In this document: piece after piece, positions 48,215 through 57,560 of the stretch
Numbering within the stretch: the first letter of the stretch is position 1
Layout of the letters: each line of letters begins with the position of its first letter
Source: Nereocystis luetkeana
Lineage: Eukaryota > Sar > Phaeophyceae > Laminariales > Laminariaceae
Reading direction: 5' to 3'
Assembly: GCA_031213475.1 (NCBI GenBank)
Contig: JARUPZ010000021.1
Span: forward strand, 2,217,501 to 2,281,500
DNA length: 64,000 nt
Translations under genes and position numbers: made by a program
Notes under the pieces: model-generated
Database searches by the model: none
Seen by the model: only the letters and a program-made list of their open reading frames with translations
What the model was told of the DNA's origin: nothing

Positions 48215-48545
48215 ATCATCGCTTTCCGACGGCGAACACGAGGCGTCCGAGCCTGATGAGCCTGAGCCTGAGCCCGACCCAGACCCCAAACGCTCCAACC
48301 CAGACTCCGACCCCGACCTCGACCTCTCCGACCCCTCTGCACTAGATTCGGAGGTGGAGGGTTCGCTTTCATCCCCCGACCTTCATTGCGATCCCGAGCA
48401 CCCGCCTGCGTCGCTACCTAAATCACCCTGCGAGTCTGATCCCACCCAGAAACAACCGCAATGTGGAGGACATGCAGCACACAGCCTAGGCGGAGGCACT
48501 AAATGCGCTCCTCATCTGGACGAGGAGGGGTCTCTTCGTTGCTAG
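48215..48545 (+). CDS. possible acidic C-terminal exon (low support)
   Basis: An open stretch of about 110 codons rich in Asp, Glu, Pro and Ser (DGEHEASEPDEPEPEPDPDP), ending in a stop at 48543. Part of the bias comes from a GAGCCTGAGCCCGACCC micro-repeat, so it may be an artefact. It could be a downstream exon of the zinc-module gene, but no acceptor is demonstrated and no family is recognised. Confidence 0.25.
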
Positions 48546-49241
48546 CCGAGGAGGACGGTTGTTGAGGGCTCGGTGCTGATGGCATCTCGTCCGCAGGCTC
48601 GGCGATCGACATGTTGAGGCCGCGTGTACAGCTCGCTTGCTGCTGCTGCTTCAGGCAGCAGCAGCAGCAGACAGCAGCAGCAGCAGTGCGACTCCCGTCG
48701 AACTATTCAGCCTATTTTGGTGATGTGTGTGACATTTCGCTACGTTTTGATTGGTTTATCGATGATGAATTATTTCAAACTAAGAACGGCCAAAAAACAC
48801 TTTTTTCACCCCGAAAAATACAAATTAGCACCCCTAACAGTTGTCTACCGCCGCTGCTGCTGTTGTTGTTTAGACATGATAAGCGACAGGCGTTGAGTAC
48901 ACTAACACGTTCCCATGGTATCATGCTGCTCTTTACGTATGTTTTTTGTTATTTTGCTCATAGAAGTCTACTGCAACTATTTTTTTATGATACCAGTACT
49001 GCCTCTACAACTGCTTCCACTTACGTTCGCCGCCGCCATTGCCGCTGTAATAGGAATGGAATGCGATGAATGGTGTTGGCGAACACTTACGGCGTTTTTC
49101 GCGGCAGAGACGGCGACGGCATAGTCGGAGGGGCAGCCCGAGACGACGTCCTCTGACAGTTCCAAAAATGGGCGTTGGAGTGCGCTGTACAGGAAGGAAG
49201 CATGCAAGGTAGGAATGGGAGGGAAGGAACGACACTAAAAT

Positions 49242-49640
49242 TCAGACCCCAGGCGCAGACCAAAGGCAGATCAACTGTGTATGGTGCTCTACCGGAAGAC
49301 CACGATAGACACGAGAACAAACTCTTAAAGTACGAAGATGCTCCGAGTCCGAACCGAGGAGGTCCACCGGCACAGCCTTGCGCTTGGCGGCGCTCTTCTC
49401 CAGTTCCACCCGAGCCTTTGCGCCGAACTTCGCGTGGCGTTCGTGGCGTTCGTCCTGAACTTGCTCGACCTGGGCGATGAAGAGCTTCCTGGAGCGCTTG
49501 GAGCACGAGAAGTGCAGGGGGGTCTTGCAAAGCCCGATCAAGATGTCGTTGTCCTTGATGGTTCCTTTGCAGTAGACACAATCCTTCCCGACTCGCAAAA
49601 ATAGATCATAGACAACAAACCGGCAACACAGAAGAGACAT
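49242..49640 (-). CDS. zinc-module ORF, left palindrome arm
   Basis: 132 codons starting MSLLCCRFVVYDLFLRVGKD, then CVYCKGTIKDNDILIGLCKT with PLHFSC (C-x2-C...C-x4-H-x2-C, treble-clef-like) and a basic helix KRSRKLFIAQVEQVQDERHE. It resembles the KDCEFCARPIDVGTVSFTL module at 45.58 kb, so the two may be members of one gene family. The frame continues past the arm's coding end into less similar residues. May be a gene fragment. Confidence 0.45.
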   Translation of the reverse strand: MSLLCCRFVVYDLFLRVGKDCVYCKGTIKDNDILIGLCKTPLHFSCSKRSRKLFIAQVEQVQDERHERHAKFGAKARVELEKSAAKRKAVPVDLLGSDSEHLRTLRVCSRVYRGLPVEHHTQLICLWSAPGV

Positions 49641-49739
49641 GTAAGAAGACGTGTTTAATACAAAGATTTCAGTTGGTATGGGTTTAGTTATTGAACTAAA
49701 CCCATACCAACTGAAATCTTTGTATTAAACACGTCTTAC

Positions 49740-50057
49740 ATGTCTCTTCTGTGTTGTCGGTTTGTTGTCTATGATCTATTTTTGCGAGTCGGGAAGGATT
49801 GTGTCTACTGCAAAGGAACCATCAAGGACGACGACATCTTGATCGGGCTGTGCAAGACCCCCCTGCACTTCTCGTGCTCCAAGCGCTCCAGGAAGCTCTT
49901 CATCGCCCAGGTCGAGCAAGTTCAGGACGAACGCCACGAACGCCACGCGAAGTTCGGCGCGAAGGCTCGTGTGGAACTCGAGAAGAGCGCCGCCAAGCGC
50001 AAGGCTGCGTACGTGGATCTCCTCGGTTCGGACTCGGAATACATCTTCGTACTTTAA
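49740..50057 (+). CDS. zinc-module ORF, right palindrome arm
   Basis: 105 codons, nearly identical to the left-arm ORF over about 98 residues (Asp for Asn in KDDDI; Ala-Tyr for Val-Pro near the end), then SDSEYIFVL and a stop. Both arms keep the frame open, with mostly conservative or few changes, which hints at recent origin. Cys/His ligand positions are the same as in the left arm. Confidence 0.45.
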   Translation: MSLLCCRFVVYDLFLRVGKDCVYCKGTIKDDDILIGLCKTPLHFSCSKRSRKLFIAQVEQVQDERHERHAKFGAKARVELEKSAAKRKAAYVDLLGSDSEYIFVL

Positions 50058-50143
50058 GAGTTTGTTCTCGTGCCTATCGTGGTCTTCCGGTAGAGCACCA
50101 TACACAGTTGATCTGCCTTTGGTCTGCGCCTGGGGTCTGAATC

Positions 50144-50988
50144 TATAGGTGTTCGCGGGCGTTGCGTTGCAGCGTGCGCCTGCGTCTGTAATATTTCAAT
50201 ACTTTCAGCAAACATCCGTTGTGCGTGTACTTGCACGTCTGCCAGCGGGTGCTTTTAGTTCAAGCGTGAGGAGCGGACTGCTTCATTTTTTTTCGGTGGG
50301 GTTTCCTTCACCCAAGAAGACTGTCGGGTGTTGCGTCGCCTTCATCAAGCTAGTGCCTTGGCGTGTGCCAAGGTCTGACTGTTTTTCCATCCTCTTTGGT
50401 GCTGTGGACCGTCGTTTTAGCGAAGGATCCTGTTTTTTTCGATCTACCTTGGATGTTTGCCCGGGTGTTGCTTCCGTTGTTAGTGGCGACATTCGCGTTT
50501 ACGAGGAAAATTCTACTACTACTCCCGTCGCTTCGAGTGTTTTGCGTTTCACGCCGGCCCAGGGCCCACTGCTACGCTTCGTTGAGGACGTTTTTCCTTG
50601 AGGAACTACTGTCGTGGTTGGTTTTGGCGTTCGCCAAAGTTTTCCGTTCGTTGTAGAACCGTTAGGTGACGCAGGACGTTGATCCGGTTCGTTGAAAAAA
50701 GTGCTCCAGTACTGTCGTAGTTACGTTTGGGTTGTGCCAAGGACTACTAGCTGTTTCCTTCGCACCTTGCGTTAGGTGCCGACTGTAAATCAGTCTTTTT
50801 TCTCCAGCTTTTCGCGTGTGACACCGGACGTAAGTCCACGGTTGCTACGTGTGGTAGTTGTTTGGGCGTGTGCCGGAAACTACTACTAATAGTCGTTCGT
50901 GTTGCATCCTTCTTTGGGTGTGTTCGAGACTGACTTAATATTATATATTTGATCAAGTAAGGCCAACCGTTTTCGGCGCCTCGGTGTT
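50144..50988 (+). other. hairpin-rich stretch upstream of the Helitron Rep region
   Basis: Several short perfect hairpins occur in sequence: CTTGGC-GTGT-GCCAAG (~50357), TTTGGCG-TT-CGCCAAA (~50625), CACCT-TGCGTT-AGGTG (~50763), GACT-GTAAATC-AGTC (~50780) and GGAC-GTAA-GTCC (~50826). An open frame of 150 codons (50149-50601) has no recognised domain. It may be the Helitron 5' part, whose border I could not place. Confidence 0.45.
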
Positions 50989-53515
50989 GTGTCATTCGGA
51001 GATTTCTCCGCTGATTTGCCGCGTGAATACATGTGTTCCGCCACTTTATTGAAGCACGCTCGTAACAAGAGGTGTACGCGTTGCGGTGCTTGGACTTGGG
51101 CCGAAGAGCGTATCAACTGCTGCTCAAATGGCACCTACGCAGTTGAAGCTCTTCAAACTTTACCGCAAAACATTGCTTTCCTCTATCGCCAACGTGCCTT
51201 TCTTCAGAATCAGCGTAAATACGGCGGTATTTTCGCTTTCACTGTTTTTGGTGCTTCTCCTTCCCGCCTATAGACTCGGCCATCGTATCCTAGCATGCTA
51301 CAACTTCATGGCCGCGCCTATCACCGTATAATGAACTCATTTCGCGGACAATACAACGAACATAAGCCAGTTATCAACAAAGCCCGAATGTATATTTACG
51401 ATGCAGTCATGATGCGACAAGCAGAGTCTATCCAAGGCGTCAACATGGACTACGTTTCAACTCTCTCAGCATCTCTTACCTCCAACAATTCATGGATATC
51501 CACCTACAAATATGTTATTTTAGAGATAAATGACGCGAATTCTGACGACAACGACGGTATCGAATTCGCCCACAAACACATGGTTCGATTACTGGAGACG
51601 CGCCACCTCCTACTGGACAAGAAATCGCTGCTCTCATATTTAAAGATGACCCCCAAAACACGTGCAAAGCGTTTCGTCTACACCATTCCTCGTTCCGGTC
51701 CAATCGATGTCTGTGATCGCTCGGGATTTGTACCAAGATGGACGCCTATGTACGAGAGTTTACAATATCATCTCCTGCTCTTCCACATAGAACCTGGTTA
51801 GAGTCCAGGTTCTTACAAAGAGTGTCCTAGTGATAAATATAAAACCCTGTCGATAACGACCGATAAACAAGTTGAAATTTGGATGTACCTACGTCAAAGA
51901 CTTCTTTGCGAAAGCGTCTTCCACACGCTGTCCACCGTCGCCCGAGAATGGGATTGCGATGCTTATTCGCGTCAAGAGGACAACGTTCTAGATTTCATAG
52001 GATCCAATAGATGCCAAAGAAGGATTACGTCATACAACGCTATACACAAGGCTGGCCGCAATGCTGCGACAGACAAAATATTGCCTACAGCGTTACACGC
52101 TTAATCAGGAAACCGGAAAAGAAAGCAACTCGACGTCATGAGCGTTATCACCAGAAAACGTGAACCACATTAATTATCACGATGACATGCAACAGCAACT
52201 GGCCCGAGATACAGGCCAACTTGCTCAGCGGTCAGAACGGTCTGGATCGCCTCGACTTATGCAATCGTGTATTCAAGATTAAACTGAGAGAACTCATGAT
52301 CGACTCAACAAGAAATCTCTTTGGTAAGGCGGAATATTGTCTGACCGTGTTCGAATTCCAAAAGAGAGGGTTAGTGCACGCTCATATTGTCGTTACATCC
52401 AAAGGTTTGAGCCCGGAGGCTAGGCATGAGGTTGACAAAATGGATATGGGCTAATCTAGAATCTACCAGACGTGCGCATTGCTGACGGCAAACTGCGCGA
52501 GAAAGTTATTAAATATATGATCCACCGAAAGCGTGGTGAATTCAATCCCAACGCACCTTGCTTGACTACCTGTAGAAAAAACAACAGAAACTTCTGCTCC
52601 AAGCATTATTCCCAGCCTTTCATTTCCATCATCAAACAACAACCAACACGAACACTGGCCGAGCGGAGAACAGACGCCTCAACAACGGAGAAGAAGCAAC
52701 CATTAAGCAAAAGAATGGTGAACGTCAAACCGTTGAAACTGATGTCGACAACCAATGGGTTACGCCCTACAATCCCTATCTCATCATGAGATTTGGCTGC
52801 CACATTTGCTGCGATTTAGTTACTGCAAAGGCTGTAGTTGCCTACCTCTACAAAATACTGGTTCGAAGGTCGTGATATGACAAAGGCCAAAATCTTATTC
52901 CAAGGTACTGAAATTGAGGACTATAAAAGAGTCAGATACATTTCTAGCTCTGCAGCTATGTGGAGGATTCTCGGGGTCGAGGTGCAACACCGCACGCCCA
53001 ACGTTGTGTTGCTATTTGTCCAACTTGAAGGCGAGCACAACGTCGTCCACGAAGAAGCCGATGACGACGTGTAACGGCGTGGTAAAGCCAACATATCCGT
53101 TTCTGACCTCATGGAGTACTTTGCTCGACCATCAGGACCTCTCTTTGACGACTTATCCTTCCTCGATTACTTCGAAAAACTACACAGTGCAACCCAACGA
53201 GCGCTCTTCGAAGCGAAAAAAAAATCACAACAATACTGACTTTGAAGACAGCGAGTCCGACAATTCCACCAGCGACAGCGAGGACAATGCCGACAACCAG
53301 AGAAACAACAGCACTAAGCAAGACCTATACTCCAACTATGTCTACCGCAAAACGTTTCCATGCGTCTGTAGAATGAACTTCAAACCCGACGCTGGTTACG
53401 CTTGGTACCTTCGCTTGCTCCGGCATCACATCCCCTCTTCCAGTTGGGAGAATATAAGAACAGTCAACGGAATTTTGCACGACACTCACAACAAAGCTGC
53501 TCGCCAACGTGGCTT
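50989..53515 (+). pseudogene. Helitron Rep (HUH nuclease) region
   Basis: Starts with CTRCGAWTWAEERINCCSNG and QNQRKYGGIFAFTVFGAS (50989-51273). LHGRAYHRI follows (51295), then the N-domain up to 52104. MTCNSNWPEIQANLLSGQNG opens the Rep core (52182); the HUH motif is HAH in KRGLVHAHIVV (about 52370). NQWVTPYNPYLIMRFGCHI lies at about 52755. The two-tyrosine motif Y-L-Y-K-Y falls at about 52845, with a frame break in its AAAA run. YKRVRYISSSAAMWRILGVE follows at 52920. The region is split into at least six frames. Function in an intact element: nicking and strand transfer during rolling-circle transposition. Confidence 0.85.
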
Positions 53516-53623
53516 ATTACGGGGGACCATAGTTAACAGGACCTGTGGTATACATAAAGCCTATATGTTTAACCATTTTTACTAACAATATTTGGTCCTG
53601 TTAACTATGGCCCCCCGTAATAG
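53515..53623. repeat. MITE family 1, copy 7, in the Helitron
   Basis: Inserted in the coding sequence so that GGCTTA precedes TTACGGGGG and CCCCCGTAA precedes TAGTTCAAGACG. Removing TTACGGGGG...CCCCCGTAA and one TA restores GGCTTAGTTCAAGACGAA (Gly-Leu-Val-Gln-Asp-Glu), the pattern expected for the protein. This fixes the target duplication as TA and the element length at about 107 bp. The internal TA site is empty. Confidence 0.9.
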
Positions 53624-53640
53624 TTCAAGACGAAGATGAG

Positions 53641-53649
53641 TACCTGGTA
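53641..53649. repeat. TACCTGGTA micro-insertion in the Helitron coding frame
   Basis: The frame upstream reads QDEDEY up to TA and the frame downstream reads HLAFQEAIDFPTPRELRTL. Taking out CCTGGTA joins them as GAGTATCATTTA (Glu-Tyr-His-Leu) in one frame, matching the usual Helitron pattern of an acidic stretch followed by an EA and an LR/LF helix. So this copy is most simply a 7-bp insertion at TA. Confidence 0.75.
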
Positions 53650-55103
53650 TCATTTAGCTTTTCAAGAAGCCATCGACTTCCCGACTCCACGTGAGCTCAG
53701 GACACTGTTAGTTACGCTTATTATCGCAGGCGCCCCAGTTTCATCCTTGTGGGACTCTTGTAGCGGTGCTGTCGCCTCGGACTTCCTTTCCACTATGCCC
53801 CCCTCGACTGCCAAAGATAGAGCCTTACATCATATTGACCTCATGCTCAGTAAGCACAGCAAAACCACTCTCTCCGTTGGCCTTCCTCCCATGCACCACG
53901 ACACGACAGACTTCTTAATGCCTTTTGACAGAAATGGCATGCGACAGCAAGCTGATGACCTCATCACCACGTTCAACAGCGAACAACGCCCCGTTTTCGA
54001 CGCCGTTTGTTCCTCCATACAAACTCGAAAAGGTGGTGTTTTCAATATAGATGCCCCCGCCGGTTCAGGTAAAACGTTCGCGATGTGCCCTCGTTCTGCT
54101 CCCCTACGAGCCAGTAGAAAACTAGTTATATGCGCTGCGTCAACCGGCATTGCCGCTTTGCTTTTACCTGGTGGCCTCACTGCTCATTCAACCTTCAAAA
54201 TTCCGTTCGACCACAACCCAATTGAAGGTTCTACATGTAACGTTAAAGCCGAAAGCGAGCGAGCGCAAGTTCTTCGCCGAGCTGATCTTACAATCTGGGA
54301 CGAAATTCCTATCATTAACAAATTTGCTCCCGAGGCTCTTGACCCCACCCTCAGAGACTTGCGACGGAATAACACCCCATTCGGTGGCGCTACCGTCCTC
54401 TTCTCGGGGGGTTGGCGACAAATTGAACCCGTCATCCCCTTTGGGACACCAACCGACGTCGTCGAAGCCGCTTTCATTTCTCCTTACCTAGGGAAACGTG
54501 TTCAACGCTTCCGCCTCATTCAGTCCATGCGAGATCGCCTCGACAAACCTTACTCTGTCACTGTTCGCGCCATTGGGGAGGGCAAAACCGCGCCGATAAC
54601 ACTCCCTGACCAGTCTCAAGTTATTCCGCTGCAACATACTTTTATTGACGAAAACACGCCTGCTTCTTCCATCTGTACACCTCGTGGTGTCACAGACTTC
54701 GAGAAAGCCATTGATTTCGCTTAATCTGACCTGCTTACTGCAGACCCCACACTCTTTGCCGACAGAGGTATTTTAGCACCAACCAACGTCAGCATTGATC
54801 AGATTGACGACCACGTCCTTCACTTGCTCCCCAACGCTTTGCACGCCCAGCTTAGTTCAAACCACTTGATCCAAGATAATCCTAGTGATATCGCTGAAGA
54901 AACCTCAGTAGAGTACCTTGAAGCCGTTGACGTCCCCGGCGTTCCTCCTCACAACCTCCACCTCAAAATAGGCAGTGCCGTCATGTTCGCTAGGGATGTT
55001 AACTTCGATTCCGGCATTGTGAACGGCCGAAAAGGAATTGCTAGAGCTGCTTCTACACGCATCGTCGACATTCAAGTTATCGCACCTGGTTCACCCCTCG
55101 ATA

Positions 55104-55196
55104 ACCCTTTTAGAACCGCAGCCCCGTTTTGGGGACAAACCGCTCAAATTTCAAGTAGTGTGTCCCCTAAACAGGACTGCGGTTCTAAAGGGGTAA
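55104..55196. repeat. MITE family 2, copy in the Helitron helicase
   Basis: ACCCTTTTAGAACCGCAGCC and ACTGCGGTTCTAAAGGGGT form the arms. The coding sequence resumes right after it (KVPRIAFEVK), so it is a clean insertion. Confidence 0.88.
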
Positions 55197-55594
55197 AGTT
55201 CCCCGAATCGCCTTCGAAGTAAAGGTCGGCGCTAGGGGCATCACTTTTCATCGACAACGATTTCCTCTTCGAGTCTGTTACGCCGTTACTGTTAACAATT
55301 ATCAAGGTCAGACACTTAAGACAGTTGGACTTGACCTTCGTGACGATGTCTTCTTGTCTTCTGCCATTGCCAGCTTTACGTTGCTCTAAGAAGAACAACT
55401 GCAAGCAAGAACATCCTATGTCTAGTGCGACCTGAGAGGTTCATAAACGACGTGCCTCCTGTAGCCAACTGTGTCTACGAACCATTTATTTACGCCGCCA
55501 CTGTAGAGAACACGCCTACTTTTAGCGCCCTCTTCTACCGTCCGCCCAACATTATCTAGTCAACAACTAACGCCTTCTAACCGTTCAAGAGGGT

Positions 55595-56225
55595 ATGATG
55601 CTGGCTAATTATCGACGAGATTTGCGACGGCGCCTGCCTCTTACGCGCTGTTTCAAGGTGTGTTTTTAACGATCCTGATCGTCACTTCCTCGTCAGGCAA
55701 CAAATCGTTCCGCACAACCAAAACATTGGCATGTTCTTTCTACACGTCTACAACGGTTTCAACAACGAACAGATCCATACCCTCGGCCACCCGCCTCGTT
55801 TCTACAACAGCCTTCAAGAGTATTTAGACATTACGTCTCACCCTAACTCTCACGCTGGCTACATCGAAATAGCAGCCGCCCCACAGTTGTATAACATTAC
55901 TATCAACGTCGTTGTCGCTGGCACGGCTGCTTTACCTCCCCTGCCAAACCCGCCTATTCCCAACAACCTCCATGTTGCTCTATCACCCACAACGTATGCA
56001 CCATTCCACCCTTGCCCCCAACTAGTGCGTGCCTTTTCCTTTTCCATCGATACTAGACACTCAAATCACGCCCATGTCGCCTTCAAGTCTCATAACAACT
56101 GTACCTTGTCGCAGGCACGGCTGCTTTACCTTCCCTGCCAAACCCGCCTATTCCCAACAACCTCCTGTCTCATCACAACTGTACTACATAAATACTACCC
56201 TGGTACCTGCTTTTTCCGTCAATAG
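55595..56225 (+). pseudogene. OTU-like cysteine protease domain of the Helitron
   Basis: An open frame with DGACLLRAVSRCVFNDPDRH at 55626, the OTU catalytic-Cys motif (DG-x-C-[LF]-[FL]RA-[VI]S). QIVPHNQNIGMFFLHVYNGF, SLQEYLDITSHPNSHAGYIE and IAAAPQLYNITINVV follow, as in the rest of an OTU fold (-x-W-x-G-E/I-E-x-A-A-x-x-x-x-x-I). The catalytic His is not certain; NHAHVAF is one possibility. A ~190-bp internal duplication (CGGCTGCTTTACCTCCCCTG at 55922, CGGCTGCTTTACCTTCCCTG at 56117) alters the end. No ATG is evident before the motif; an upstream TGA is at about 55593. Confidence 0.75.
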
Positions 56226-56457
56226 AACTGCTCTCTTGCGTCACCCTCATCTGCAAGTTCCACTCCTATTTTCCTTATCCAAATACATATTTGGTTGTTA
56301 ACAGGTAGATTTCAGCTATTGCCCCAATTGCAGCACAAAACTGCCATTGGTGGAATAGCTGACACCTACCCATTAATAACCGAATGCGTACTTCGACAAG
56401 AGTCTGCTTACACGCTACGCTCATGCCACTCCGAAGGGAGAACTTGTAATATAGACA
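56226..56457. other. no gene recognised
   Basis: A short gap between the Helitron and repeat R8 copy C. Confidence 0.5.
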
Positions 56458-57560
56458 ACGCGCTTCGATCCGCGGGCGGCCTACGCCGCCCGCTACGCTC
56501 GCTCAGGAAGGAAAAGTGCGTCAAATTACTATGCAAAGCGGACAGAGGTCCGTGATTGAATATAGTTTTTTATTATGATCGTAGTTGCAAACTAGCGACT
56601 TGATAATGCCAAGAGTCCCGCCGCCATGCTTCAGGAGAAAACAGCTCGGACGCCACATACGCTTCGCATCGCGGGCGGTTGCCGCACGTACGTGCATCCC
56701 CCAGGTAGGGTACTTAAATTGTTCTTTTGATATGCTTTATGTACGAAAAAAGAGAAAGCACAGCACGGCACAGCGGCACAGCAGCACCGCAAAAACATGT
56801 AAAATGAAACCGAAAAAATCGGGAAGAAAAAAAAATCCCCGTCCCTCTCCTGAAAAAAAAAACTGCCTGGTTGGAACACCTTGCACCGGTCAAAAAAGAA
56901 GGAAATGAACACCAGAGCTTCTCTCTCCGCCTCGTACGCCGCCCGCCCCTCTCGCGACCACCTCGCCACCGATTCGGTCCGGGCAGAGCTTTCCTCACTC
57001 TCTGCCACAGTCAGCCCCGTCGCCCGCCTCACGTGAAGCCCGGTGCTCACCGTGGCCGTCGTTCGCCAGCTCGACAGTATCGGTACTCAGACTGGGAGCT
57101 CCCTCTTTTAACTTCAGCGTGGTTGCTAAAATAAGCACCGCTTGAACAGTATCTTGCTATTTCGAACGACCCTTATTTGTCGTACATACTCTATCAAAAT
57201 TCATAAATTGAGGCCAGACAGAGCCCATTCATGCATCCCTCGTGCCTCGAGGCACACGCGACGCCTAGGCACGAAAGCGGCGACCGCGCTCCTTGCGACT
57301 CCCCCTCTACCCGTCAGCACCCGCTGACACCCGCGACGGCGCCGGGCTCTCCCGCCGTGCCGTGCTCGGAGTACACGCACTCACATGAAACGAAAGAAGA
57401 AAAAAGGAACAAAGGACCGAGAGTGCCAAGAGAAATGGAGAAAACGAAGAACCGCTGGAAAGGTCGGGCAAGTATGAAAAGGAGGCGGTTTCGAAGTGGG
57501 AGCTCTGAAAAGGCCAGGGATGTACCAGCCGAGCACGCTCAGGGATTTAGATCCAAGTAA
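56458..57560. repeat. composite repeat R8, copy C, single unit
   Basis: Same start (hairpin GCGGGCGGC-CTAC-GCCGCCCGC) and same end (GAGCACGCTCAGGGATTTAG) as copies A and B, but with only one ~620-bp internal unit, so it is the unamplified form at about 1.1 kb. No recognised coding domain. Confidence 0.82.

Larger units (their letters stand above)
49240..50143. repeat. long near-perfect palindrome, 450-bp arms, 4-nt loop
   Basis: Arms 49240-49689 and 49694-50143 are reverse complements around ATTG (centre GGTTTAGTT-ATTG-AACTAAACC). They differ at a few sites, for example Asn/Asp, Val-Pro/Ala-Tyr and the end of the coding part, so I estimate a few per cent divergence. Each arm carries the same open frame pointing outwards from the centre. 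A transcript through it would fold into a hairpin of about 450 bp. Because the arms have diverged, a simple read-through artefact of the sequenced molecule is unlikely. Confidence 0.95.
53636..55430 (+). pseudogene. Helitron PIF1-type helicase region
   Basis: One frame runs from 53636 to 55103 with a single in-frame stop (54722). Walker A is DAPAGSGKTF at about 54050, followed by ASTGIAALLLPGGLTAHSTF and the Walker B-like TIWDEIP at 54292. SGGWRQIEPVIPFG replaces the usual GGDFRQ. After the stop come GILAPTNVSIDQID and LKIGSAVMFARDVNF-x4-VNGRKG. The MITE at 55104-55196 separates the last block, RIAFEVKVGARGITFHRQ, with NYQGQTLK (55290), after which the frame shifts near 55360. Function in intact elements: 5'-3' DNA unwinding. 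Confidence 0.88.
50989..56225 (+). mobile_element. Helitron (Rep-helicase, with OTU protease), inactive
   Basis: A rolling-circle transposon. In order on the plus strand: a Cys-rich Helitron N-terminal block (CTRCGAWTWAEERINCCSNG), the Rep/HUH region, a PIF1-type helicase and an OTU cysteine protease domain. Two MITEs (53515-53623 and 55104-55196) and one TACCTGGTA interrupt it. It has several frameshifts and at least one in-frame stop (54722), so it is inactive as read. The 5' TC and 3' CTRR-with-hairpin ends were not identified with confidence; CTAG at about 55556 lacks an obvious hairpin and precedes the OTU part. Confidence 0.9.
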
